Source: Marinitenerispora sediminis (lineage in GTDB: Bacteria > Actinomycetota > Actinomycetes > Streptosporangiales > Streptosporangiaceae). Taken from it: DNA of 64,000 bases. The position numbers were made by a program, and so were the translations under genes. Shown in pieces: positions 54,099 through 63,270 of the stretch; within the stretch, counting starts at the first letter, position 1, and every line of letters starts with the position of its first letter. Below the pieces are notes generated by a model, which was not told the origin of the DNA, did not search any database, and saw only the letters and a list, made by a program, of their open reading frames with translations. The stretch spans positions 46,677 through 110,676 of the forward strand of contig NZ_QEIO01000016.1 in NCBI RefSeq assembly GCF_003336425.1, given 5' to 3'.

Positions 54099-54493
54099 AG
54101 GAGCATCACAAGGTTCTCGGAGGTAGGGGTGCCCAGGCGGGTTCCGATCCGCGCGGGGCAGGAGTGGCCACTTGGCCAATCGACAGTGTAGGGGGGAATG
54201 CAACCCGGAATGTCCAGATCGACACACGCCGCCGACCCGGATCTCTCCGGGTCGGGATCAGCGATCGCGCCCCGCCGCGCGGCCCCTGCGGTGGTCCGTG
54301 GCCCACGCGGTGGTCGCGGCGAACGCGACCCGGAACCGTGCCCGCCGCGGTTTCCGGCGGCCGGGCGCCCTCCCGCCCCACGCCGTTCGTCGGCGGTGGC
54401 TGGTACAGCAGGGTAGAGCATATCGGAACCGTCAACCGGTCATAACGGTCACATATACCCGCCGTCCCCCGAGCCCGCTCCGAGGCGTTGGCG
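54099..54493. other. intergenic region between prfB and ftsE
   Basis: 395 bases. No gene. TTGACG at about 54440 (minus strand) may be a -35 element for ftsE. Short inverted motifs are present (TGGCCACTTGGCCA at 54163-54176) but their role is unclear. Confidence 0.35.
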
Positions 54494-55609
54494 CTACTCC
54501 GCGTCGCGCTCCTGGTTGCGCATCCAGCGGATCTCGGCGTCGATGAACTCGTCGATCTCGCCGTCCAGGACCGCGCCGGTGTTGCCGGTCTCGGTGTTGG
54601 TGCGCACGTCCTTCACGCTCTGGTACGGGTGCAGCACGTAGTTGCGCATCTGGGTACCCCAGCTGCTGGTCGCCTCGCCGCGCAGTTCGGCGAGCGCCGC
54701 CCGCTCCTCCTGGCGCTTGCGCTCCAGCAGCTTCGCCTGGAGCACCGACATGGCGGTGGCCCGGTTCTGCAGCTGGGACCGCTCGTTCTGGCAGGAGACC
54801 ACGATGCCGGTGGGCAGGTGGGTGATCCGCACCGCGGAGTCGGTGGTGTTGACGCCCTGGCCGCCCGGGCCGCTGGAGCGGTACACGTCGATACGCAGGT
54901 CGCCCTCGTCGATGTCGATGTGGTCGCTCTGCTCCACCACCGGCACCACGTCGACACCGGCGAACGAGGTCTGCCGGCGGCTCTGGTTGTCGAACGGGGA
55001 GATCCGCACCAGCCGGTGGGTGCCGTGCTCACCGCGCAGGGTGCCGTAGGCGAACGGGGCCTTCACCGCGAAGGTCGTGGACTTGATCCCGGCCTCCTCC
55101 GCGTAGGAGGTGTCGTAGATCTCCGTCGGGTAGCCGCGCCGCTCGGCCCAGCGCAGGTACATGCGCTGCAGCATCTGCGTCCAGTCGGCCGCGTCCACCC
55201 CGCCGGCCTGGGCGTTGATGGTGACCAACGCCTCGCGCTCGTCGTAGGGACCGGAGAGCAGCGTGCGCACCTCCAGGTCGCCGACGTCCTTGCGCAGCGC
55301 GGCGAGTTCGGCGCGCGCCTCGGCCAGCGTGTCGGCGTCGTCCTCGGCCGCCGCCAGCTCGAACAGGACGCCGAGGTCCTCCAGCCGGCGCTGGATACCC
55401 TCGACCCGGGTCACCTCGGACTCCAGGTAGGACAGCCGGCGGGTGACGCGCTGGGCGTTGTCCTGGTCGTTCCACAGCTCGGGGTCGGCAGACTGCTCAC
55501 GCAGCTGTTCGATCTCCGTGCGCTTGGCGTCGAGGTCCAGCACGGATTCCACGCTCGCCAACGTCGACGAGAGTTCCTTGATCTCTTCCGCGGGGTCTTG
55601 GTCTGCCAC
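54494..55609 (-). CDS. prfB: peptide chain release factor 2
   Basis: 371 residues from GTG 55609. Domains: N-terminal helical domain, codon-recognition motif SPF in [11 protein letters not shown], and the GGQ loop [16 protein letters not shown]. Recognises UGA and UAA. There is no in-frame UGA or frameshift site near codon 25, so the autoregulatory +1 frameshift of enteric prfB is absent, as in other actinobacteria. Upstream neighbour of ftsEX in the conserved order. Confidence 0.97.
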   Translation of the reverse strand: MADQDPAEEIKELSSTLASVESVLDLDAKRTEIEQLREQSADPELWNDQDNAQRVTRRLSYLESEVTRVEGIQRRLEDLGVLFELAAAEDDADTLAEARAELAALRKDVGDLEVRTLLSGPYDEREALVTINAQAGGVDAADWTQMLQRMYLRWAERRGYPTEIYDTSYAEEAGIKSTTFAVKAPFAYGTLRGEHGTHRLVRISPFDNQSRRQTSFAGVDVVPVVEQSDHIDIDEGDLRIDVYRSSGPGGQGVNTTDSAVRITHLPTGIVVSCQNERSQLQNRATAMSVLQAKLLERKRQEERAALAELRGEATSSWGTQMRNYVLHPYQSVKDVRTNTETGNTGAVLDGEIDEFIDAEIRWMRNQERDAE

Positions 55610-55642
55610 GTTGGCAAGTCTAGGGCCTGTCGGGCGGGTCCG

Positions 55643-55674
55643 GGCCGCGGCGGGCGGGGCCGCCCGCCGCGGCC
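55643..55674 (-). terminator. terminator after the TPR gene
   Basis: 13-base perfect stem (55643-55655 with 55662-55674), six-base loop, just after the TPR gene stop and before prfB on the minus strand. Confidence 0.65.
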
Positions 55675-55676
55675 GC

Positions 55677-56522
55677 TCAGATACCGGCGGCGAGGCAGGC
55701 GGCATCGACCCGCAGCGACAGGTCCGCGGCCCGCTCGACCGCGTCGGCGTCGAGCTCGACCCCCCGGAGCCGGGCGAGCGCCAGCGCCGCGTCACCGGCC
55801 CGGCCGCGGCGCAGGCACGCCTCGACGGCCTCGATCAGCGGCCATGGACCGCACGACCCCGTCCAGCGCTCCACCACGAGCCGCGCGCACTCGTCGTCGC
55901 GGCCGGCCGCCGCCAGCGCCCGGGCGGCCGCGGCCAGCGGGCCGGGTCCGCGCGGGCGCAGGTCGCACGCGGAGGCGAACAGCTGGACGGCGGAGCCGGC
56001 GTCGCCCCGGTGCAGGGCCAGCTCGCCGAGCATGACCGTCGCCCGCCAGCTCTGGCGTGACCGTTCGGTGAGCCAGCGCACCGCGTGTTCGTCGCCGTGC
56101 CGACGGGCCTGGTGCTTGTATCCCCACGCCAGGGCGTCGGCGTGGTCGGGGTCGTACCGCAGGGCGTTGTCCAGCGCGGTGTCGACGTCGGCGGTGCTGC
56201 CCCGCCAGGAGGCGAGCGGGGCGAGGGCGAACCAGGTGTCGGCGCCACCGCCATGCGTTCTGATGTGCCGGAGCAGCACGTCCTCGGCGCGGCGGTGTTC
56301 GGCGCAGCCGCGCAGCGCGAGCGCGAGGACGAGGGTCCCGCGCTCGGCGTCCTCGTCGATCTCGCGCAGCCGCTCGGCCGCGGGCAGTACCTCCCGCCCG
56401 GAACCGCCGTCCAGCGCACCGAGCACGAGCGACCGGAGCCGCTCGGGATCGTGCCACGCCTCGGCCACCCGTTCCGCCAGTTCACCGCGGCCCTCCGGCC
56501 GCACGCCCGCATTCACCCCCAC
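55677..56522 (-). CDS. TPR-like repeat protein
   Basis: 281 residues from GTG 56522 (start uncertain; open to 56561). All-helical, with TPR-like units: [80 protein letters not shown]. No signal peptide. Probably a scaffold for protein contacts; partner unknown. Upstream of prfB on the same strand with a terminator between. Confidence 0.72.
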   Translation of the reverse strand: MGVNAGVRPEGRGELAERVAEAWHDPERLRSLVLGALDGGSGREVLPAAERLREIDEDAERGTLVLALALRGCAEHRRAEDVLLRHIRTHGGGADTWFALAPLASWRGSTADVDTALDNALRYDPDHADALAWGYKHQARRHGDEHAVRWLTERSRQSWRATVMLGELALHRGDAGSAVQLFASACDLRPRGPGPLAAAARALAAAGRDDECARLVVERWTGSCGPWPLIEAVEACLRRGRAGDAALALARLRGVELDADAVERAADLSLRVDAACLAAGI

Positions 56523-56703
56523 ATTGCAGCAGAACGTGACAGGTCCGACAATGCCCGGCACCGGAAGACCGCCACGGCGCCCAGCCCCTGGACGCGGAGT
56601 CCGGCCGCGGCACGGCCGAGCCCGGGCTCACCGGCTGGGTGCGGCCCGGGGCCGCCGGCCGGGGGTGGTTCGCCACCGGGGCCCGAGCCGGCGCGAACGG
56701 CGC

Positions 56704-56739
56704 GGTGGCCGCGGCCCTCCGGGGAGGGCCGCGGCCACC
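56704..56739 (-). terminator. terminator after the glutamate dehydrogenase gene
   Basis: 17-base perfect stem (56704-56720 with 56723-56739) with a two-base gap, eight bases after the gene's stop on the minus strand. Confidence 0.8.
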
Positions 56740-56746
56740 GGCGGGA

Positions 56747-59700
56747 TCAGCTGCTGGAGGTCACCAGCGACCGGATCGCCCGCAGGGCCACCGAGAGCGT
56801 CGCGAGGTCGAACCGCTCGCTCTCCCAGATCTCCGACAGCGTCTGGCGCGCACGGCGCACGGCGCTCTCGTTCTGCTCGATCCAGTGAGCGCGCAGCTCA
56901 CCCGGCCCCTCGCCGGGGCGGCCCGACACCAGCACGTTGCGCGCGAGTTCGGCGTGCGCGGCGTAGAGGTCGTCCCGGACCGCCGAGCGCGCCATGGTGC
57001 TCCACCGGTCGTCGCGCGGCAGCGCGATGATCCGCTCGCGCAGCCGGCTGATCTGGAGCTCGTCGGCCAGGTGGAAGTACACCTCGGCGACCTCGCGGAT
57101 CGCCCGGCCGGTCTGGTGCGCCACATCGACCAGATCGAAGGTGGAGTAGGCCGGCACCATGCCCGCGACCCGCTCGGCGAGTTCCTCCGGCACGCCGCGC
57201 GCGACGTACAGCGAGCGGCGCTCGCTGAACGCCTCCAGGTCACCGCCGCGCAGCAGCGTCGGCAGCTGCGGCACGATGGCCGGCACGCCCTCCCGGAAGA
57301 AGGCGATCTCCTGGCCGAGGTCGAAGGGCGCCGAGCGGTTGCGCAGCAGCCAGCGGGCGGCGCGCTCGGTGAGCTTGCGGCCCTCCAGCAGCATCTTCAA
57401 CTGGGTGTCGACGTCGACCTGGTGGTCCAGCTCCTCGACCGCCTGCCAGAAGTCGGGCATCCCGAAGACCTCGCGGACCACGAGGTAGGCCCGCGCGATG
57501 TCGTCGGCGCCCGCGCCGGTCTCCTCGTTCATCCGGAAGGCGAACGTCGAGCCGGACCGGTTCACCATGTCGTTCACCACCTGGGTGGTGACGATCTCCC
57601 GGCTCAGCGGGTGCTGGGGCATGGCGTCGGTGAACCGCTCGCGCAGCGCCGTGGGGAAGTACTCGGTGAGCGTCGTGCGCAGGTACGGGTCGTTCGGCAG
57701 GTCGGAGGCGAGGATCTCCTCGCCGAGGGTGATCTTGGCGTAGGAGAGCAGCGTCGCGAACTCGGGGCCGGTGAGCCCCTGCCCACTGGACCGCCGCGCC
57801 GCGACCGTCTTGTCGTCGGGCAGGAACTCCAGCTTGCGCTTGAGCTTCTTGGCCCGCTCCAGCCGGCGGATGTAGCGCGCGTGGACGTGCAGCATGCTCG
57901 ACGCCTGGGTGCGGGCCGCCGCGAGCGCCACGTTCTGGTCGTCGTTGTTGCGCAGGACCAGCCGGGCGACCTCGTCGGTCATGCTGAGGAACAGCTCGTC
58001 GCGCTCCTCCCGGGTGAGCCGGCCGGCGCGGGTCTCGCGGTCCAGCAGGATCTTGATGTTCACCTCGTGGTCGGAGGTGTCCACACCGGCGGAGTTGTCG
58101 ATGAAGTCGGTGTTCACCCGGCCGCCGGCCAGTGCGAACTCGATGCGGGCGAGCTGGGTCAGCCCCAGGTTGCCGCCCTCGCCGACGACCTTCGCGCGCA
58201 GCTCGGTGGCGTCGATCCGGACGGGGTCGTTCGTCTTGTCGCCCACGGCGGCGTTGGTCTCGCCGGACGCCTTGACGTAGGTGCCGATCCCCCCGTTCCA
58301 GAGCAGGTCGGCGGGTGCCCGGAGCACGCACCGGATCAGCTCGAACGGGGTGAGCGAGGTGACGCCGTCGTCGATGCCGAGCGCCGCGCGGACCTGCGGG
58401 GTGATCGGGATGGACTTGGCGGTGCGCGGGTGCACGCCGCCGCCGGCCGAGATCAGCGCCGGGTCGTAGTCCGCCCAGGAGCTGCGCGGCAGCTCGAACA
58501 TCCGGCGCCGCTCCGCGAACGAGGTCTTGGGGTCGGGGTCGGGGTCGAGGAAGATGTGCCGGTGGTCGAACGCGGCCAGCAGCCTGATGTGCGGCGACAG
58601 CAGCATGCCGTTGCCGAAGACGTCACCGGACATGTCGCCGATGCCGACCACGGTGAAGTCCTCGTTCTGGACGTCCACCCCCATCTCGCGGAAGTGGAAG
58701 CGCACGGACTCCCAGGCGCCGCGGGCGGTGATGCCCATGGCCTTGTGGTCGTAGCCGACCGAGCCGCCGGAGGCGAACGCGTCGCCGAGCCAGAAGCCGC
58801 GGTCGGCGGCGATCCGGTTGGCGATGTCGGAGAACGTCGCGGTGCCCTTGTCCGCGGCGACCACCAGGTAGGAGTCGTCGCCGTCGTAGCGCACGACGTC
58901 GGCCGGGTGCTCGATGTCGCCGTTCACCAGGTTGTCGGTGACGTCCAGCAGGCCGCTGATGAACTGCTGGTAGCAGGCCACCACCTCCGCCTGGACGACG
59001 TCGCGGTCGGCGCCCACCGGGAGCTGCTTGCAGACGAAGCCGCCCTTGGCGCCGGTGGGCACGATGACGGCGTTCTTCACCATCTGCGCCTTGACGAGCC
59101 CCAGCACCTCGGTGCGGAAGTCCTCGGGCCGGTCGGACCAGCGCAGGCCGCCGCGGGCGACGGCGCCGAACCGCAGGTGCACGCCCTCCATGCGCGGCGA
59201 GTACACGAACATCTCGCGCTTGGGGCGCGGCGCCGGCAGGTCCGGGATGTTCTCCGGGTCCAGCTTGTACACGAGGTAGGGCTTGCCGGCGTCGGGCTCG
59301 GCGGATTCGGGGTCGCGCTGGAAGAAGTTGGTGCGCATCGTGCCCTCGATGAGGGCGAGGAACGCCCGCAGGATGCGGTCGTGGTCGAGGCTGGCGACGA
59401 GGTCGAGCTCGCCGCGGATCTCCTCGGCGATGGCCTCGGTGCGCTCCTCGCGCCCGGTCCCCAGCCGCGGGTCGAACCGCGACTCGAACAGCCGGACCAG
59501 CAGGTTGGCGAGGTGGACGTTGGCGACGAGCACGTCGGCGATGTAGGCCGGCGTGAACGTGCTGCCGGTCTGGCGCAGGTACTTGGCGTAGGCGCGCAGG
59601 ATGGTGAGCTCGCGCCAGGTCATGCCGCCGCGCAGCACCAGGGCGTTGAAGCGGTCGGACTCGCCCCGGCCGTGCCAGAGCGCGACGAAGGCGTCCTCGA

Positions 59701-61606
59701 ACAGCTCCTTGAGGCGGGCGGCCGGCAGGTCGGCGGTCTGGACGGGCGCCAGCCCGAAGTCGTAGACCCACAGCGGCCCCTGCGCGACCCGGTAGGGCCG
59801 CTCGTCGACGACCTCCACCCCCATGTGCTCCAGCAGCGGGAGCACCCGCGACAGCGAGATGGGCTCGCCGCTGCGGTACACCTTGAACCGCAGGTCGCCG
59901 AGGGACCTGGCCGGCTTGTAGAGGTTGACGGTGAGGTCGTCCGGCCCGAGCGCGTCGAGGCGGGAGATGTCGAGCACCGCGGTGGCGGCGTCGGTGTCGG
60001 CCTTGTAGCCCTCCGGCAGCGCCTGGCCGTAGCGGTGCAGCAGCTCGGTGGCGCGGTCGGGGCCGAAGCGCTCGGTGAGTTCGGCGACGAGGTCGTCGTC
60101 CCAGGAGCGCGACGCCTCCACGACCTCGGCCTCCAGCCGGGCGTGGTCCACCTCCGGCAGCGCCTGGCCGCGCCGGGCGCGCACCACGATGTGCAGGCGG
60201 GCCAGCGGCGCCGAGCCGACCATGACGCTGTGGTCCATGGTCGCGCCCTGGAAGGCGCGGTCGAGGACCTGCTGGATCTCCAGGCGCACGTTGGTGTTGA
60301 AGCGGTCCCGCGGCATGTAGACCAGGCAGGACATGTAGCGGCCGTAGACGTCGCGGCGCAGGAACAGCTTGCTGCCGCGGCGCTCCCGCAGCCGCAGCAC
60401 GCCGAGCACGATGTCGTACAGTTCCGGCACCGAGGTCTGGAACAGCTCCTCGCGCGGGAAGCCCTCCAGGATCTCGACGAGGTCCTTGCCGTCGTAGCTG
60501 TCCTCGTCGAAGCCGGCGAGGTCGAGGACCTCGGCGAGCTTGCGGCGCAGGATCGGGATCTGGGCGATGCTGGCGGTGTCGGCCTCGTAGGTGAACAGGC
60601 CGAGGAAGCGGCGCTCCCCGACGACGTTGCCCTGCTCGTCGAACTTCTTGACCCCGATGTAGTCCAGGTAGCGGGGGCGGTGCACGGTGGCGCGGGAGTT
60701 GGCCTTGGTCAGCACCAGCACGTGCGGCTCGCGGGCCTTGGCGCGCGCCTCGGGCGGCAGCGCGGCGAAGCTGGACGACATCGAGCCGTCCAGTCGGAGC
60801 AGGCCCAGCCCGCTGCCGGCCTGCGGGCGCAGCCCCTCGTTCCCCTCCTCGTCGGTGACGAGGCGGTACTCGCGGTACCCCATGAACGTGAAGTGCCGGT
60901 CGGCGGCCCAGCGGAGGAACTCGACGCTCTCGCGGAGCTCGCGCTCCTCCACACCGCCGCGCTGCAGGGCGGCGGTGGAGGCGGCGACCTCGTCCGCGAG
61001 CGCGGCGGCGCGGTGCCGCATCTTCGCCGCGTCCTCGTCGACGTGCCGGACATCGGCGAGCACGCGTTCGAGGTCGGCCTCCAGGCGCTTGAGGACGGCG
61101 GCGTCGGACTGCCGGTCGATCTCGATGTGCATCCACGACTCGGCGAGCGGCTTGAGCGTGTAGGACTCGGGCTCGATCTGGACGAGCCGGCCGGTGAGGT
61201 CGCGCTCCACCCGCAGCTGCGGGTGGATGACGAGCTGCACTCCGATGCCCTGCCGGTTCAGCTCCATGGTCACGGAGTTGACGAGGAACGGGGCGTCGTC
61301 GGTGACGATCTCCACCACGGAGTGTCCGACGTCCCAGCCGTGCTCGGCCTGCGTGGGCGTGTAGACCCGGACCCGGGCGCGGCCGGGCGGACGGTATCCG
61401 GCGAGCTGGCAGTGGGCCATGGCGGCCCCGCAGACCTCGGCGGGTGCCCGTTCGGTGAGTTCCTCCGGGGCGACGTGTCGGTAGTACAGCCGTAGAAACC
61501 GTTCGGCCTCGTCGCCGTTGGCGGGCGACAGGTCGGAGCGTTCGGGCCAGTGGGTCACGGCGTCGTGCAGAAGCTGATCCGTTACGGCGTCTGACTGCCC
61601 GGACAT
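56747..61606 (-). CDS. gdh: NAD-specific glutamate dehydrogenase, large 180-kDa class
   Basis: 1619 residues from ATG 61606, with GGGAG about eleven bases upstream. N-terminal ACT-like regulatory domains (YTPTQAEHGWDVGHSVVEIV, DDAPFLVNSVTMELNRQGIG), helical middle, and catalytic domain from about 720: SPRMEGVHLRFGAVARGGLR, IVPTGAKGGFVCKQLPVGAD (substrate Lys), GIGDMSGDVFGNGMLLSPHI, LLWNGGIGTYVKASGETNAA (nucleotide-binding). Oxidatively deaminates glutamate to 2-oxoglutarate with NAD. In mycobacteria and Streptomyces this class is catabolic and controlled by GarA or ligands. Stands alone; pruA nearby feeds it glutamate. Confidence 0.96.
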   Translation of the reverse strand: MSGQSDAVTDQLLHDAVTHWPERSDLSPANGDEAERFLRLYYRHVAPEELTERAPAEVCGAAMAHCQLAGYRPPGRARVRVYTPTQAEHGWDVGHSVVEIVTDDAPFLVNSVTMELNRQGIGVQLVIHPQLRVERDLTGRLVQIEPESYTLKPLAESWMHIEIDRQSDAAVLKRLEADLERVLADVRHVDEDAAKMRHRAAALADEVAASTAALQRGGVEERELRESVEFLRWAADRHFTFMGYREYRLVTDEEGNEGLRPQAGSGLGLLRLDGSMSSSFAALPPEARAKAREPHVLVLTKANSRATVHRPRYLDYIGVKKFDEQGNVVGERRFLGLFTYEADTASIAQIPILRRKLAEVLDLAGFDEDSYDGKDLVEILEGFPREELFQTSVPELYDIVLGVLRLRERRGSKLFLRRDVYGRYMSCLVYMPRDRFNTNVRLEIQQVLDRAFQGATMDHSVMVGSAPLARLHIVVRARRGQALPEVDHARLEAEVVEASRSWDDDLVAELTERFGPDRATELLHRYGQALPEGYKADTDAATAVLDISRLDALGPDDLTVNLYKPARSLGDLRFKVYRSGEPISLSRVLPLLEHMGVEVVDERPYRVAQGPLWVYDFGLAPVQTADLPAARLKELFEDAFVALWHGRGESDRFNALVLRGGMTWRELTILRAYAKYLRQTGSTFTPAYIADVLVANVHLANLLVRLFESRFDPRLGTGREERTEAIAEEIRGELDLVASLDHDRILRAFLALIEGTMRTNFFQRDPESAEPDAGKPYLVYKLDPENIPDLPAPRPKREMFVYSPRMEGVHLRFGAVARGGLRWSDRPEDFRTEVLGLVKAQMVKNAVIVPTGAKGGFVCKQLPVGADRDVVQAEVVACYQQFISGLLDVTDNLVNGDIEHPADVVRYDGDDSYLVVAADKGTATFSDIANRIAADRGFWLGDAFASGGSVGYDHKAMGITARGAWESVRFHFREMGVDVQNEDFTVVGIGDMSGDVFGNGMLLSPHIRLLAAFDHRHIFLDPDPDPKTSFAERRRMFELPRSSWADYDPALISAGGGVHPRTAKSIPITPQVRAALGIDDGVTSLTPFELIRCVLRAPADLLWNGGIGTYVKASGETNAAVGDKTNDPVRIDATELRAKVVGEGGNLGLTQLARIEFALAGGRVNTDFIDNSAGVDTSDHEVNIKILLDRETRAGRLTREERDELFLSMTDEVARLVLRNNDDQNVALAAARTQASSMLHVHARYIRRLERAKKLKRKLEFLPDDKTVAARRSSGQGLTGPEFATLLSYAKITLGEEILASDLPNDPYLRTTLTEYFPTALRERFTDAMPQHPLSREIVTTQVVNDMVNRSGSTFAFRMNEETGAGADDIARAYLVVREVFGMPDFWQAVEELDHQVDVDTQLKMLLEGRKLTERAARWLLRNRSAPFDLGQEIAFFREGVPAIVPQLPTLLRGGDLEAFSERRSLYVARGVPEELAERVAGMVPAYSTFDLVDVAHQTGRAIREVAEVYFHLADELQISRLRERIIALPRDDRWSTMARSAVRDDLYAAHAELARNVLVSGRPGEGPGELRAHWIEQNESAVRRARQTLSEIWESERFDLATLSVALRAIRSLVTSSS

Positions 61607-61824
61607 GTGCGATCTCACTCCCTTGTGAGTCGTCGGGGGTTGCCGCCAGGCGTCTGGGGTCGGCCCAGACGTCGGGTGTCACCGACCTGCGGGCGCGCGG
61701 CGGCGACGCCGGACGGACGCGTCCGGTACGACCGCACCGGGCGGTCCGCGTGGCGGATCGGACCGTGACACGCAGGTCTGTTCATGCCGACGGGGACGTC
61801 CTTGTCCCTACCGGTCTGCCCTTT

Positions 61825-61874
61825 AGGCTACTGCTTCTGCCCGGACAGGACAGCGATCAACACCGTTAACAGTG
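61825..61874 (-). promoter_or_regulatory. candidate promoter and palindrome for gdh
   Basis: On the minus strand TGTCCT (61852-61847), 16 bases, then TAGCCT (61830-61825) make a fair promoter about 220 bases before the start codon. Just upstream lies CACCGTTAACAGTG (61861-61874), a near-perfect palindrome centred on GTTAAC, a possible regulator site. Confidence 0.45.
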
Positions 61875-61998
61875 CGTTTCACCAGTTCCGCTCGGCTGCG
61901 GGGCAGATGCGGGCATCCGTCGCGATACGGCGAGGCGGCGGCGCGCTCCCGGCGGGGCCGGCTGCGGGCGGGGCCGGGGCGCGCCGTGCCGCATGCGG

Positions 61999-62796
61999 TC
62001 AGGCGGCGTCCACCGCCGCCGAGCGGATCGCGGTGACCAGCGCCTGCGGGTCGGTGAGGTCCCGGACCACCTGGGCCGCGCCGGCGGCCCGCAGCTGGGA
62101 CTCCGTGGCCGATCCGCTGACCACGGCGATGGGGACGGCGTGCCCGATCCGGGCGGCCTCCACGTCGCGCACGGACTCGGTGACGTAGAAGGTGGCGTGC
62201 TCCGGGAAGCGCCGCCCGTAGGCCTGTTCGGCGCGCATCCGGGTGAACTGGATGAGGCTCGCCTTGGGGTAGTGCTCGGAGCCGAAGCCGCCGATGCTGA
62301 GGTCGAGGTGGCGCTCCAAGCCGAAAGCGGCCAGCTTGGCCATGGCGTTGGACATGATGGACCCGGTCACCACGGTCTGCACGGTGTCCTCCATCCGGCC
62401 GACCGCGGCGAGTGCGGCCTCGGCGCCGGGCATGGCCCGGCCCTGCGCCGCGAGCTGGTCGCGGCGGCGGGCGAACGCGTCGCCGAGCGCCTCGGTGAAG
62501 TCGGGCAGCGGGTCGTCGTCGGGGTCCGCGTCGACGTCGTTGCGCGCCAGGAACTCGAAGAAGATCTCGGAGTCGGTCCGCCCCGCGGTGGTCGCCAGGT
62601 AGACGAGCGGCTGGCCGGTGACCTTCTCGAAGGCCTCGGCGTAGGCGGCCCGCGTTACCCGGGCGACGTCCACGAGGGTGAGGTCGATGTTCCACAACAC
62701 CAGCCGGCTGATGGCAGGCTCCTTTCCCCGTTCGCTCCCTACGGGAGGCTCATTTTCCTGTTCAGGCCCGACGGGAGGCTTCCATTTCCCGTTCAT
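61999..62796 (-). CDS. HAD-superfamily-like protein without the nucleophilic Asp
   Basis: 265 residues if started at ATG 62796, which lies in the repeat array. The HAD fold really begins at SRLVLWNIDLTLVD, with AAAGGAG six bases ahead of an ATC codon (62712) where homologues would have their start; GTG 62700 is another choice. Motif I reads NIDLT instead of DxDxT, motif II VTGSIMSNA, motif III Lys in HYPKASLIQF, and motif IV TESVRDVEAA instead of GDxxxD. So the phosphoryl-accepting Asp and a metal ligand are missing. Possibly a non-catalytic relative of phosphoglycolate-phosphatase-like proteins. The N-terminal 28 residues are encoded by the repeats. Confidence 0.75.
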   Translation of the reverse strand: MNGKWKPPVGPEQENEPPVGSERGKEPAISRLVLWNIDLTLVDVARVTRAAYAEAFEKVTGQPLVYLATTAGRTDSEIFFEFLARNDVDADPDDDPLPDFTEALGDAFARRRDQLAAQGRAMPGAEAALAAVGRMEDTVQTVVTGSIMSNAMAKLAAFGLERHLDLSIGGFGSEHYPKASLIQFTRMRAEQAYGRRFPEHATFYVTESVRDVEAARIGHAVPIAVVSGSATESQLRAAGAAQVVRDLTDPQALVTAIRSAAVDAA

Positions 62797-62898
62797 TCGC
62801 CACGGGAAGCGCCCTCCCGTTCACTCGCCACGGGAAGCGCCCTCCCGTTCATTCGCCACGGGAAGCGCCCTCCCGTTCATTCGCCACGGAGGCTCCTT
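62714..62898 (-). repeat. tandem SD-GTG mini-ORF array upstream of the HAD-like gene
   Basis: Four near-identical units 28 bases apart (GTG at 62887, 62859, 62831, 62803), then two degenerate ones towards the gene. Each good unit has AGGAG or GGGAGGG 5-8 bases before GTGGCGA(A/G)TGAACGGGA. The GTG frames encode MANEREGASRGE twice, MASEREGASRGE, and MANEREMEASRRA; each stop (TGA) falls in the next unit. The same unit occurs at 5.6 and 17.7 kb. Confidence 0.85.
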
Positions 62899-63270
62899 AA
62901 CACCATCCGGCGCGCCCTGGGAAGGGCGGGGGACGAAGGCGGCGCAAGCCGGACCGAAGCGGCGGGAGGGACACTCCGCCCTTCGCCGTCTATCTTGCCG
63001 CACTGCGCGGTGGACGCGTCCCGTGGTCGCCGAACCGCCCGCCGGCTTTGTCAGGCGGGCACCACGACGGGCCCGGGGCCGGCGCCGGTCGCGGTGACGT
63101 CCGCTCCCCGGCCCGGGAGCCAGCAGGGCTGCCGGGCCCGCTGACCTGGCGCGGGCGCGCCGGGCCCGGTCCGCCGGAACGGGATCGGCGGGGCTCGTCA
63201 GGGCGGACGCGCCCCCACCGAGCTACGGGGCGGCCCTGTCCCGCCGGTGACCGCATGCCCCGCCAGGGCG
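62899..63270. other. gene-free stretch
   Basis: About 370 GC-rich bases between the end of pruA and the repeat array. No gene or RNA seen; a terminator for pruA would be expected but no clear hairpin with a tail was found. Confidence 0.35.

Noticed and set aside
54494..55609. programmed frameshift in prfB
   Set aside because: The gene is a single continuous frame with no UGA near codon 25.
56639..61495. 1618-codon open frame on the plus strand opposite the glutamate dehydrogenase gene
   Set aside because: Antisense shadow of a gene with complete catalytic motifs.
62714..62898. CRISPR array
   Set aside because: Units are directly tandem with no unique spacers, and no cas genes are in the window.
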